Shown here one piece after another: positions 42,841 to 51,124 of a stretch of DNA of 64,000 nucleotides. Positions within the stretch are counted from its first letter, which is position 1. Every line of letters starts with the position of its first letter. Where the stretch lies: assembly GCA_027318915.1 (NCBI GenBank), contig DAHVOH010000001.1:1-64000 (forward strand), read 5' to 3'. The stretch comes from Clostridiales bacterium. Its GTDB lineage: Bacteria; Bacillota_E; Sulfobacillia; Sulfobacillales; JAIMBI01. The notes below the pieces were generated by a model that was not told the origin of the DNA, did not search any database, and saw nothing but the letters and a program-made list of their open reading frames with translations. Position numbers and translations under genes: made by a program.

Positions 42841-43401
42841 GTGGACGAAACGCTGGCCGCCCTGGATCAATTGGCGCGTTTGACGGTGGGAGCCCCGCCG
42901 GCCCACCTGATGGTGGGCTACTTGTTGGGCAACGTGGAACGGGTGCGCTTCGTGTCCCGGCTGGAAGGCGATGTGGCGCTGGGCATGAGTTTCGGGGTGC
43001 ACCGCCGCATCGAGGTGCCCATGATGCCGTGGCAAGGCTACGTACGGGGCGTCCCCATTCCCGATCCCTTGCTCTGGATTCAAGCCGCGCGGATGGTCGG
43101 CACGAGTCAGATCGCCATCCGGGTGTCCACCGACGACACGCAGCTGACGCGCATTTTGACGCCGGTGCTGGAGCAGGAGCGGCAGCGCAGCGAACGCGGC
43201 ACCTTGGATCGGGAGATTCGGAACCTTCGCCAGGAGGTGGACCGCGCCCTGGATATTTATGCCGAGGTCAAGAAGCTGATGGATGATCCCCAGCGCCGAG
43301 AGGACTCCAATCTGCCGCGGTTCATGGCGATGGCGCAGAGCCAGATGGAGCAGTTGGGCGCCGAGTTGTCCCGACTCAAGGCGCGGCTCGAAGAGTCGTG
43401 A
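42841..43401 (+). CDS. Hypothetical protein with C-terminal coiled coil
   Basis: I do not recognise this 186-residue protein. The first 100 residues form a mixed fold (LMVGYLLGNVERVRFVSRL, VPMMPWQGYVRGVPI). The last 80 are charged and helical (EIRNLRQEVDRALDIYAEVK and MAQSQMEQLGAELSRLKARL), a likely coiled coil. I chose GTG 42841 because GGAGGAGG lies five bases upstream; an in-frame ATG at 42814 has no such site. Its stop codon is one base before the DUF763 start, so the two genes are translationally coupled. Confidence 0.65.
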   Translation: MDETLAALDQLARLTVGAPPAHLMVGYLLGNVERVRFVSRLEGDVALGMSFGVHRRIEVPMMPWQGYVRGVPIPDPLLWIQAARMVGTSQIAIRVSTDDTQLTRILTPVLEQERQRSERGTLDREIRNLRQEVDRALDIYAEVKKLMDDPQRREDSNLPRFMAMAQSQMEQLGAELSRLKARLEES

Positions 43402-43402
43402 G

Positions 43403-44503
43403 ATGAGGCGCACGGGCACGGCCTCACTGCCGCTTCACGACGGCCGCTGCCCGCCCTGGCTCTATCGGCGCATGGTGGAGCTGGCGGGTGTGCTGGCCGA
43501 GGCGATCGTCGAAGAGTATGGACCGGACGAGTTTCTGCGGCGGTTGTCGGATCCGGGGTGGTTCCAGGCCTTCGGGTGTGTGCTGGGCTTTGACTGGCAC
43601 TCGTCGGGACTGACGACGGTGAGCTTGGCCGCGTTGAAGGAAGGGCTGGCCGGACGCGAGGATCGGGTGGGCGTGCATGTCGCCGGGGGCAAGGGGCGGC
43701 ATTCCCGGGGCACGCCGGACGAAATCCGCCAGACCGGAGACCGGGTGGGCCTGGCCGATGCGGAGCGGTTGGTGGAGTGGTCACGACTGGTGGCCAAGGT
43801 GGACAACACGGCCCTGCAGGATGGCTACCAGTTGTACCATCATGTCTTTGTCTACACGCATCGCGGATCCTGGGCCGTGGTGCAGCAGGGCATGCCGCGG
43901 GGCGCCGGTCTTCGGGCCCGACGGTACCACTGGCTGTCGGAGCAAGTGACCGACCCGGTCTCGGACCCGCATGAGGGCATCGTCGGCGACGCCGCCATCG
44001 GGACGGTATTGGATCTGACCGCCGGGGAATCCGCCGCGGCGCGGCAGAAAACTCTGGCGGTGACCCGCGAGGATGCCGCCCGCGACCTGGAGCAGGCCTT
44101 GGCGTGTCTTCCCGCCGCTCCGGAACTGGTGTTGCCGGCGGCGCATGCGGTCCCGCGTGCCGCGCACTGGAACCGGGTTCTGCACCATCTGTATGAGCGC
44201 CCGCCGGAGGACTTTGCCGGGCTGTTGCTGACGCCCGGTGTCGGTCCGTCCACCTTGCGGGCCCTGGTCATGGCGGCGGAAGTGATTCACGGCGTCCGGG
44301 CCAGTCGCACCGATCCGGTGCGCTACAGCTTTGCCCACGGCGGCAAGGACGGCCATCCGTTTCCCGTGTCCCGGGAGGACTTTGACCACAGCATCACCGT
44401 GCTCCGGCGGGGCCTCGAACGGGCGCGCGCGGGGCAACGAGAGGCGATGGCGGCCCTCTCGCGGCTGGCCCGTTGGGAAGCCGAAGTCGCGCCGGCGGAT
44501 TGA
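43403..44503 (+). CDS. DUF763-family protein
   Basis: A 366-residue protein that matches DUF763: it begins RRTGTASLPLHDGRCPPWLY and has AFGCVLGFDWHSSGLTTV, HVAGGKGRHSRGTPDEI and YHHVFVYTHRGSWAVVQQGM. A helix-hairpin-helix-like LLLTPGVGPSTLRALVMAAE segment near residue 275 suggests DNA contact. The family is found in archaea and thermophilic bacteria; its biochemical role is not established to my knowledge. It starts one base after the upstream gene and probably shares its transcript. Confidence 0.85.
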   Translation: MRRTGTASLPLHDGRCPPWLYRRMVELAGVLAEAIVEEYGPDEFLRRLSDPGWFQAFGCVLGFDWHSSGLTTVSLAALKEGLAGREDRVGVHVAGGKGRHSRGTPDEIRQTGDRVGLADAERLVEWSRLVAKVDNTALQDGYQLYHHVFVYTHRGSWAVVQQGMPRGAGLRARRYHWLSEQVTDPVSDPHEGIVGDAAIGTVLDLTAGESAAARQKTLAVTREDAARDLEQALACLPAAPELVLPAAHAVPRAAHWNRVLHHLYERPPEDFAGLLLTPGVGPSTLRALVMAAEVIHGVRASRTDPVRYSFAHGGKDGHPFPVSREDFDHSITVLRRGLERARAGQREAMAALSRLARWEAEVAPAD

Positions 44504-44663
44504 GACCGTCGCCGATACGGGCGGGAACCGCCGGGCCGGACGGCGCGCGACCTGCTTGAGTTGGGAATGGTGTCGGGAGGATCTTTAGTGGCGGTGTCCG
44601 GGCGGTCGGGTCTATTCGCGCACAGGGAGGACAGGGGCCGCAAACCGCAGGGGAGGGGATGGC

Positions 44664-45017
44664 ATGGCCGAGGTGGCGGTGGTGGACGGGGCGCTCCGTG
44701 TGCGTCTGAGCCCCGTGGAAAAAGTGGAAGCCGTTCATGGGGACATTCAGGTGGCCCCAGCCGACGTGGTCGAGGTGGAGGTGGTGGACGATCCGTTCAA
44801 AGCCGTGCACGGCTTTCGGGCGCCCGGCACGGGCGTTCCGGGCGTCGTGGCGGTCGGCACCTGGCGGGGCGGGGGACGGAAGGTGTTCGTGGTGCTGCAT
44901 CATGGGCAAAAGGCCGTTCGCATCCTGCTGAAAGATGCCGCCTTCGACGAGCTGCTCATCGGGGCCGAGGATGCCGCGGGCCTGGCGGCAGAGCTTCGAG
45001 ACGCTCTGGGCCGGTGA
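44664..45017 (+). CDS. Small conserved-looking protein, unknown function
   Basis: A 117-residue protein, all-beta at the start (RVRLSPVEKVEAVHGDIQV) with a C-terminal helix, a pattern like small PH-fold or YdjM-type proteins. VAVGTWRGGGRKVFVVLHHG and AVRILLKDAAFDELLIGAED are well-ordered segments with codon use like the neighbours. The ATG at 44664 follows GGGGAGGGGATGGC. No domain assignment is secure. Confidence 0.65.
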   Translation: MAEVAVVDGALRVRLSPVEKVEAVHGDIQVAPADVVEVEVVDDPFKAVHGFRAPGTGVPGVVAVGTWRGGGRKVFVVLHHGQKAVRILLKDAAFDELLIGAEDAAGLAAELRDALGR

Positions 45018-45416
45018 GGCGCGCCTGTGGGCGCGTTCCTTTCCTGCCAAGCCCAAGAGGGGATGGGCCCGACCCGGGGTGATTCGCCGCGCGGATTTCG
45101 CGGGATCGATGGCCGGCGGACGCACGGTGCCGGGGATCGTGAGGAGAGCGGGTTCCCTGCCGGAGCCATTCGGTGCCGTCGGTGGGCGCGCCCATCGCAG
45201 GGCAGCCGGCCCCGTGCCGCAGGGTGAGCGGCTCCTTCGGCTCGTCATCGTCGAGGTGGTTGGTCAGCCCGTCCCCACCCAGTGCCACGTCTCCCGCCAC
45301 CGCCGGGTTCTTACTCGGGGCAAGAGGCCGTTGATGCCGCGCCGTGGTCGCGCACCGCGTAAACGCTCCGCCTTACGCGATCCCGCTCTCCGCCGGGGAA
45401 GTGTTTAGGAGCGCTG
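45018..45416. other. Intergenic region between convergent genes
   Basis: About 400 bases with no gene I can support. Frames on both strands lack ribosome sites and domains. A weak 7-bp inverted repeat, CGCGTAA/TTACGCG near 45357-45380, might end the GT87 transcript. Confidence 0.4.
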
Positions 45417-46613
45417 TCAGCCGGTCTTCAAGGCGGGCACCGCACGGCTGGGGGACCGGAGCCACCCGCGACGCACCAGCACGGTGGCTTCGTGGATCAG
45501 GATGGCTATGGAGAGCAGGACCATCGCGGGGTACAGAGGCCCGACGATGCCGGGCCACCCCGTGTGCACGCCGCTCACATAGAGCGAGACCCATTGCCAC
45601 TGAAAGCCGAGCACGCCCACGACGGTCAGCATCACGGCGGTCTTCCACGAGGCGCGAGCCGCCAGGCAGGCATAGAGCGCCCACAGGGAATATTGAGGCG
45701 AGTAGACTTTGTTGCAGGCAAACCACCAAAGCAGGGCGGCCGCCGCTGCCGCCGTCGGATCCAGGCGTCCCGTCAGGACGGCGGCTGCCAACAACAGGCC
45801 GCCGCCCACGACCAGGCCGAAGGTGACCGCATTGACGGTGGGAACCGACCATCCCGCCACCACCCAGAGGGTGTTCGGAGGCCGCACGGTGTTGTAGCGA
45901 AAGAACCAGAGCCAGCCCGGCCGCGCGGTGAGCGCCAGCGGCAGATTGATGAGCGCCCAGCTGCCGGCGGTGGCGCCGCCGATGACCGCGGCGCCGCGCC
46001 GGTCGTGCTGGGCCAGGCGACTTGCCATAAAATACGGCGCCAGCACCACCGGAAACAGTTTGGTTGCCGCGCCCAGACCGATCCAGAGCCCGCTTTGGGC
46101 GTACCGGCCGCGTGTCCAGGCTAAAACGGCGAGACCCCAGGTCAGGATGCCGTACAGATCCCAATTGTAGATGGCGTACAGGACCAAGAGCGGCGTCGCC
46201 GCCCACAGCGCGGCGATGCGCCAGCCGCGCAGGCGAGCCAGTACGAAGACGCTGGCCACCAAAGCGGCTCCCAACAGCAAAGCGTTGACGGCGATGTAGC
46301 CTCCCAGTCCGCCGGGCGCCCACGTGGAAAGCCAGACGGCGAGGCCGACCAGGGGGGGATATTCGAAGCGCTGGTGAATGTAGAGCAACGGATGCCGGGA
46401 CAAGTGCCGGAGGCTGTACAGCCAGACGATGTCGCTGTACCGGCCGTGGTGAAGCGCCCACAACATATAGGGGCGAAGCGCCGGCAGACCATGGACCACG
46501 GTGCGGGCGGCCGGCACGATGCGGCGCCATCCGGCCACCAGATAGACCCCGAGAACCCAGGGTAGCCAGGAGGGCCACGTCCGGCTCGGGGGCGGTGTGA
46601 GTTCGGGCGTCAT
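45417..46613 (-). CDS. GT87-like polytopic glycosyltransferase/membrane protein
   Basis: A 398-residue protein with about 10 membrane helices, in the pattern of GT-C fold mannosyltransferases (GT87/DUF2029). An acidic loop motif near the N-terminus (HHGRYSDIVWLY) and HQRFEYPPLVGLAVWL are typical. Other segments are AATKLFPVVLAPYFMAS, GWLWFFRYNTVRPPNTLWV and ACNKVYSPQYSLWALYA. Such enzymes use polyprenyl-phosphate sugars on the outer membrane face; donor and acceptor are unknown. The ATG at 46613 has no strong ribosome site, so the start is uncertain. Confidence 0.8.
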   Translation of the reverse strand: MTPELTPPPSRTWPSWLPWVLGVYLVAGWRRIVPAARTVVHGLPALRPYMLWALHHGRYSDIVWLYSLRHLSRHPLLYIHQRFEYPPLVGLAVWLSTWAPGGLGGYIAVNALLLGAALVASVFVLARLRGWRIAALWAATPLLVLYAIYNWDLYGILTWGLAVLAWTRGRYAQSGLWIGLGAATKLFPVVLAPYFMASRLAQHDRRGAAVIGGATAGSWALINLPLALTARPGWLWFFRYNTVRPPNTLWVVAGWSVPTVNAVTFGLVVGGGLLLAAAVLTGRLDPTAAAAAALLWWFACNKVYSPQYSLWALYACLAARASWKTAVMLTVVGVLGFQWQWVSLYVSGVHTGWPGIVGPLYPAMVLLSIAILIHEATVLVRRGWLRSPSRAVPALKTG

Positions 46614-46709
46614 CGATCGGATCGCGCCGGGTACGCCGGACGCCGGCCACGGCAGATGCCAACCGGACAGACGGCACCGTCGTGCCGAGGCGGACGGGAT
46701 GGCGCGCAC

Positions 46710-46741
46710 AAAAACCTCCGCTCCGTGCGCGGCGCACGGAG
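46710..46741 (-). terminator. Intrinsic terminator of the glutaredoxin-YbjQ operon
   Basis: CTCCGTGCG (46721-46729) and CGCACGGAG (46733-46741) pair perfectly around CGG. Read on the minus strand, the stem is followed by CGGAGG and a run of five T (46714-46710). It lies about 180 bases past the end of the second YbjQ-type gene. Confidence 0.7.
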
Positions 46742-46919
46742 GCGTGGCCCTCGCCTGGCGGCGGTCTTTGTCATGGACGCCCTCCCCCTCGGATCGGCCG
46801 CCGGCTTGGTCGCCTCTTCGGAACCGGACAGGGGCGGCCATTGCGCTCCGGGCCGACCCGGGGCACTTCGCGGGCGTCGGCCGGCGGTATCGTCCTTCCC
46901 CGGCCGGCCCGGCATGGAT

Positions 46920-47726
46920 CTAGGCGTCGGTCAGCGGCAGAACGAGGGTCGGAGCCGGCACCGCTTCGTCGGGCTTGGCCTCCACGACGCCGGTGCCCAC
47001 CGAGAAGAACTCAATGACGTGACTTCCCCATCCGTGATTGCGCTCTTGAATCTGCACGGCGACAATGCCGTGGGCGCCCAGTTCCTGCGCTTCGGACTGC
47101 ATGCGCTCCATGGCCAATTCACGTGCGTCGTAGAGGGCCTGGGTGAAGTTGGTCATCTCCACATTCTGGCCCACGGTGCGAAGGGACTGAGCCAGCGTCT
47201 GGTGTGCCACGTGGTACACACAGCTGCCCATCACCAGCCCCACGGGGCGGTAGCCGGTCTTCAGGAGGGTCCAAAAGTCCTGACCCGACAGGTCGCTGGT
47301 GAACGGTTTGCCGTGCGCCGGCCGGTGACTTTCACCCAAGGAACGAACGGCGGTTCCGACGGCCATAAACTCGGCCAGCCCCGCTCCCCACTCGTAGCGA
47401 TTCACGTCCAAACGCACGCCGATGACGCCGTCGGCGCCCAGTTGGTCGGCTTCCTCCTCCATGCGCGTCATGGCCAGTTCGCGCGCATGGTACATCGCGC
47501 CCGACAGCACCGTCATCTCTTCGTTTTGCCGGAACATTTGCTGCTGATATCCGATGTGGTAGATGGAGCTGCCCACCACCAGGCCCAGAGGCTCAAACCC
47601 CGCTTCCCGCACCAGCAGGAACTCGTTGACCGTCAGATCGGACGTCCAAAGCCGCTTGCCGGCGGCGGACATCCGATTCAGGCGTTCGATGGCATGCTGG
47701 GGCAGATCTTTCATGTCCATGCTCAT
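46920..47726 (-). CDS. Tandem YbjQ-type (heavy-metal-binding domain) protein
   Basis: A 268-residue protein made of two similar YbjQ/UPF0145 repeats, each with AREAM-like helix and the strand-turn LGADGVIGVRLD or LGAHGIVAVQIQ, then EFMAVGTAVR or EFFSVGTGVV. YbjQ folds as small ring-forming proteins and is annotated as heavy-metal-binding by analogy, without firm function. Its ATGA start overlaps the stop of the upstream, similar gene by 4 bases. It is the last gene of a four-gene minus-strand operon led by a TGA-containing glutaredoxin. Confidence 0.8.
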   Translation of the reverse strand: MSMDMKDLPQHAIERLNRMSAAGKRLWTSDLTVNEFLLVREAGFEPLGLVVGSSIYHIGYQQQMFRQNEEMTVLSGAMYHARELAMTRMEEEADQLGADGVIGVRLDVNRYEWGAGLAEFMAVGTAVRSLGESHRPAHGKPFTSDLSGQDFWTLLKTGYRPVGLVMGSCVYHVAHQTLAQSLRTVGQNVEMTNFTQALYDARELAMERMQSEAQELGAHGIVAVQIQERNHGWGSHVIEFFSVGTGVVEAKPDEAVPAPTLVLPLTDA

Positions 47727-48724
47727 GGAGCGATCACTCCTTTTGTCGTGTCCCGCACCGACAGCACCGGCAGCACCCGCGGCGCGGCGGGATGGCCGGC
47801 GAGCTGTCCCACCGCCGTGCCCATGACCGTCAGATGGATGATGTGGTCCCGGTGGGACGACGCGCCGCCCATGCCGCCGTATCCCGCCATGCCGTAGCCA
47901 CCCATGCTGTAACCCTGCCCTCCGTAGGACCCCACGGTGGGGCGCTCAACCTCGATCTCCTCCACCTCCATCGACCACTCGGCGCCCAACACCCCGTCGG
48001 CGGAGACGCTGCGCGCTTGTTCGCGCATCCCCGCCACCACGAAGTCGCGCGCTTGGTAGACGGCTTGCGAGAACTCCGGAATTTCCTGGTTGGACCAGCT
48101 GCCCTCCGCCCACTCCGCGCCCCACGTGGTCATGACGTAATACGCCGTCGTGGCGTACACCAAGTCCATCGGGATGTACCCGACCGCGAGGAGGCGTCCG
48201 GCGTCCAGCGCGGACAGGGTGCCCAGAAATATCTGCCGCGGACTGGTCGGGGTGTCGAGCCGGACGGCCGTGCCCATGGCCGTGAATTCCAGCAGCGCCC
48301 CGCCCCAATCGGGGCGCGTGACCCGCATAATGACACCCACCACCCCATGCGCGCCCAGAGCCTCCGCTTCCATGCGCAGCCGTTCCACCGCCGTGTCGCG
48401 CGCCTGCGTGAAGGCGCGCGACAAGGGACGGACATCGCCGTTTTGCCAGGCTCCGTACAACCACTGCGAATTGAAGCCGGGGTGGACAGTCGCCGCCCCC
48501 ATCACCTGCCCGAGCGGGGTCAACCCCAGGCTTTTGGCCTCCAGGAAGTCGGCGGCCGTGAGGGTGCTGGTCCAGGGCGCCTCGTGCTCCGCCTGGCGCC
48601 GCAGACGCTCTTGCGCCTCCAAGGGCAGCTGACCCGCCTCCAACGCGTCGATGCTGGCTTGTTGGCGTGCCCGATCCGGGCCCCGACCGCCCGGCGGCGG
48701 CGCGGACCGATTCCAAAGTGGCAT
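47723..48724 (-). CDS. Tandem YbjQ-type protein with Gly/Tyr-rich insertion
   Basis: A 333-residue paralogue of the downstream gene, again with two repeats: ERLRMEAEALGAHGVVGVIM and FVVAGMREQARSVSADGVLG, each leading to a GTAV motif. Between the last two strands of repeat two lies a Gly/Tyr/Met-rich stretch (SYGGQGYSMGGYGMAGYGG) and then HRDHIIHLTVMGTAVG. The insert is flexible and could bind metal or mediate assembly. The N-terminus is Arg/Pro-rich. ATG 48724 follows GAGGGGAGG. It probably forms hetero-oligomers with the downstream paralogue, by inference from the 4-base overlap. Confidence 0.78.
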   Translation of the reverse strand: MPLWNRSAPPPGGRGPDRARQQASIDALEAGQLPLEAQERLRRQAEHEAPWTSTLTAADFLEAKSLGLTPLGQVMGAATVHPGFNSQWLYGAWQNGDVRPLSRAFTQARDTAVERLRMEAEALGAHGVVGVIMRVTRPDWGGALLEFTAMGTAVRLDTPTSPRQIFLGTLSALDAGRLLAVGYIPMDLVYATTAYYVMTTWGAEWAEGSWSNQEIPEFSQAVYQARDFVVAGMREQARSVSADGVLGAEWSMEVEEIEVERPTVGSYGGQGYSMGGYGMAGYGGMGGASSHRDHIIHLTVMGTAVGQLAGHPAAPRVLPVLSVRDTTKGVIAP

Positions 48725-48748
48725 AGGTGCCTCCCCTCTGATTCGCCT

Positions 48749-49132
48749 TTACGTCAAGAACCGCTCCAGGGCCTCCCGGGTTTCTTCGCTTTCTTGAGCC
48801 TCGGCCCAAAGGGAATGGGTCAGGGTCTCCAGCCATTCCGAGAATGGGACGACCGAGTTCTTGAGCGCGATGCCGCGCACCACCCGGGCCAGTCGGTGTT
48901 CGAAGCGGCCGTTTTGGTGCACCGCCATAAACGTCTGGTCCCCCAACAAAATCTCAAGTTCCGCCATCGGGCGCTTCGCCTGGAAGGGCAGTCCGCCGCG
49001 CCGAACGCGCACGGCCCCTTCCGGCAGCGCCGCCGCCAATTTGTCGGCCAGCACTTCGTGAAATCCCACCAAGTCGTGGGTGTCTTGGCGCAGCGTGGCC
49101 GCCAGCACATCGAAGGTCAGTTCACCCATCAT
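48749..49132 (-). CDS. Hypothetical protein in glutaredoxin-YbjQ operon
   Basis: A 127-residue protein with no family I recognise. It begins MMGELTFDVLAATLRQD, has a central hydrophobic strand region (AELEILLGDQTFMAVHQNG) and a helical acidic end (AEAQESEETREALERFL). No cysteines are visible. It lies 24 bases upstream of the first YbjQ-type gene and 52 bases downstream of the glutaredoxin gene, all on the minus strand. Two adjacent ATG codons are possible starts. Confidence 0.65.
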   Translation of the reverse strand: MMGELTFDVLAATLRQDTHDLVGFHEVLADKLAAALPEGAVRVRRGGLPFQAKRPMAELEILLGDQTFMAVHQNGRFEHRLARVVRGIALKNSVVPFSEWLETLTHSLWAEAQESEETREALERFLT

Positions 49133-49184
49133 TCACCATCCCTGCCGAGACAAGCTCGTTTCCCGCATCGTCGGCTCCTCTGGG

Positions 49185-49427
49185 TCAGATGCCCAGGACC
49201 TTTCGCAATTCGGCCTGATGAAACCCAATGAGGATTTCGCGGGCCCGGCCCTCCTGTTCGATGACCGTGGTGGGCGTGGACCGCGACCCCAGCTGGATCA
49301 ATTCGTCGATATATGCCCGGTTCACGGACAGGTCGCGCAGCTCAAAGGCCACGTGATTTTGAGAAAGCCACGCTTTCTCGCGCTCGCAGGCGTTTCAGCC
49401 GGGCTGGGTATACACAATGATCGACAT
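49185..49427 (-). CDS. Glutaredoxin-like protein, candidate selenoprotein (UxxC)
   Basis: Read on the minus strand, ATG 49427 follows GGGAAGGGAG by eight bases. The product runs MSIIVYTQPG, then TGA (49397-49395, codon 11), then NACEREKAWLSQNHVAFEL, RDLSVNRAYIDELIQLGSRS, TPTTVIEQEGR, to a TGA stop at 49185. This is an 80-residue NrdH/glutaredoxin fold: VYTQPGCxxC is the normal active site, and STPTTVI holds the cis-Pro. The TGA replaces the first active-site Cys. A perfect hairpin at the right distance supports selenocysteine. It is promoter-proximal in the operon, and downstream genes are intact. Confidence 0.82.
49361..49379 (-). promoter_or_regulatory. Candidate bacterial SECIS element of the glutaredoxin gene
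   Basis: On the minus strand GAGAAAG and CTTTCTC pair perfectly around CGTGG, and the stem starts 15 bases after the TGA. The loop and spacing are identical to the ArsC-like gene at 32.0 kb. The second base pair differs (A-T here, C-G there), so pairing is kept by compensatory change. Confidence 0.74.
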
Positions 49428-49470
49428 CGCCGAAGCTCCCTTCCCGAAAGGGGCATCCCTTTCCCTGCCC

Positions 49471-49499
49471 ATTATGATTGCAAACGCGCGGGGAGTCAC
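49471..49499 (-). promoter_or_regulatory. Promoter of the Sec-glutaredoxin operon
   Basis: On the minus strand GTGACT (-35, 49499-49494) and CATAAT (-10, 49476-49471) are 17 bases apart, about 45 bases before the ATG at 49427. Confidence 0.45.
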
Positions 49500-49770
49500 G
49501 TTCCCACTATCTGCCACGGCCCGACGACGGCTCACGGAGCGACCATCGACGCCCGGACCTCCAAGCATCCTCCTGGCGCGACGATTCGAACGGAGTCGCT
49601 CCGGAGTCCAACGCCGTGCGGGATCCGCGCTCGCACGGGCGCGCAAGACATGTCGGCAGCCGGGGCGCCGGCGCCACGAGGGGTCCTTTGGGCAGTCTAC
49701 TGAACTCATGGTCGGACAACAAGGCCGGCCGCGAGGCGGCGGTGGCGCTCCGCGGATCCATGACCAGCGG

Positions 49771-49797
49771 GGCCGGAGGGGAGATGCTCCTCCGGCC
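49771..49797 (-). terminator. Hairpin after proA
   Basis: GGCCGGAGG (49771-49779) and CCTCCGGCC (49789-49797) pair perfectly around a 9-base loop, 40 bases past the proA stop codon on the minus strand. No clear T-run follows. Confidence 0.55.
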
Positions 49798-49837
49798 CAT
49801 GGGCTGCCGGCTGGCGACTGCCGCCGGCCGGCTCGTG

Positions 49838-51124
49838 TCAAAGGTCGCGCGTCTGTCCCTCGCCCCACGCCAGCGTCTTGATGGTGGTCAGAGCTTCCGG
49901 ACCCATGGGGCCGCGCGCGTGGAGCTTCTGCGTGCTGATGCCCACCTCGGCGCCCAGGCCGAATTGGGACCCATCGGTGAAGCGGGTGGAGGCGTTCCAA
50001 TACACGACGGCCGCGTCGACCGCCGTCTGAAACGACCGACCGGCTCGATAGTCGTCGGTCACGATGGCTTCCGAGTGGCCCGAGCCGAACCGGCCGATGT
50101 GGTCGATGGCGTCCTGGAGGGACGGCACCGTGCGCACCGCCAAATCAAGGCTCAGATACTCTTGCGCGAAATCCTCTTCCGTGGCCAAGACGGCCTCCGT
50201 CAAGTGCGCCATCGACAGCGGATCGGCGTGGAGCCTGACCCCGAACGGCTTCAGCGTGCTCTCCAGGCGCGGTAGGAAGGCGGCCGCAATCTCGCCATGC
50301 ACCAGAAGGGTCTCGGCGGCGTTGCACACCGCGGGATTGCCGACTTTGGCGTCCAGGACGATGCGTGCCGCCATGTCCAGATTGGCCGCTCGGTCGACGT
50401 AAATGTGGCAGTTGCCGACCCCCGTCTCAATGACCGGGACGGTGGCGTATTGCTTCACATGCTGGATGAGGCCGGATCCGCCGCGGGGGATCAGCAGGTC
50501 CAAGCCTTCCAGGTGCATCAGGCCGTCCACATAGGCTCGGTCGGTGTGGCCGACCAACTGGAGAAGGTCCGGAGCCAAACCCGCCTCGGTCAAGCTTTCG
50601 GTCAGAATTTTATGCAGCATCCGGTTTGTGCCCAGCGCTTCACGTCCCCCGCGCAGAATCAGGGCATTGCCGGTTTTGATCGCCAGTCCGGCGGTCTCAA
50701 TGGTCACGCCGGGACGACTTTCGTAAATGAGGGCAATGACCCCCAACGGCACCGTCACGGCCTCCAGCCGCAGGCCATTGGGCAACGTGCGCAGACCTCG
50801 TCCCCGCCCGAGCGGATCGGGCAGTCCCTGGAGCGTGTCCAGCGCTTGGGCCAGTCCCTCCAGCGCCTGCCCGTCCAATGCCAGACGTTTCAGCAGAGAC
50901 GGGGCCATCGCTTCCTGGCGGGCCTGCTCCACGTCTTGCCGGTTGGCGTCCACAATGTCCGCGGTGTGCGAGCGGATGGCATCCGCCATGCGGCCAAGGG
51001 CCGCATGGCGCCCGGGAAGTCCCGCGGCCAGCCAGTCTCGCTGGACCCTCTGCGCTTGGCTCAGCAGGCCTTGGAGATGGGCCGTGACGGACTGGTCGCG
51101 CGTTTCGGTCCTACTGGATGCCAT
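49838..51124 (-). CDS. proA: Gamma-glutamyl phosphate reductase
   Basis: A 428-residue NADPH-dependent reductase, the second step of proline synthesis. It makes glutamate semialdehyde, which cyclises to pyrroline-5-carboxylate. Motifs: VPLGVIALIYESRPGVTIE, LILRGGREALGTN, LIPRGGSGLI, and the nucleophile in VGNPAVCNAAETLL. The late YWNASTRFTDGSQFGLGAE is conserved. ATG 51124 follows GAGGAGG, and the gene overlaps proB by 14 bases, so the pair is translationally coupled. Confidence 0.97.
   Translation of the reverse strand: MASSRTETRDQSVTAHLQGLLSQAQRVQRDWLAAGLPGRHAALGRMADAIRSHTADIVDANRQDVEQARQEAMAPSLLKRLALDGQALEGLAQALDTLQGLPDPLGRGRGLRTLPNGLRLEAVTVPLGVIALIYESRPGVTIETAGLAIKTGNALILRGGREALGTNRMLHKILTESLTEAGLAPDLLQLVGHTDRAYVDGLMHLEGLDLLIPRGGSGLIQHVKQYATVPVIETGVGNCHIYVDRAANLDMAARIVLDAKVGNPAVCNAAETLLVHGEIAAAFLPRLESTLKPFGVRLHADPLSMAHLTEAVLATEEDFAQEYLSLDLAVRTVPSLQDAIDHIGRFGSGHSEAIVTDDYRAGRSFQTAVDAAVVYWNASTRFTDGSQFGLGAEVGISTQKLHARGPMGPEALTTIKTLAWGEGQTRDL

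Larger units (their letters stand above)
49428..49837. other. Intergenic region upstream of the Sec-glutaredoxin operon and downstream of proA
   Basis: About 400 bases. It holds the operon promoter at 49471-49499 and the proA hairpin at 49771-49797. Remaining frames are Arg/Gly/Pro-rich with no domain, so I call no gene. Confidence 0.45.

Noticed and set aside
31973..49427. TGA read as Trp or Gly throughout the genome (altered genetic code)
   Set aside because: Many clear genes here end with TGA at their normal C-terminus, for example rplQ, rpsI, proA and hemQ, so TGA is a working stop codon.
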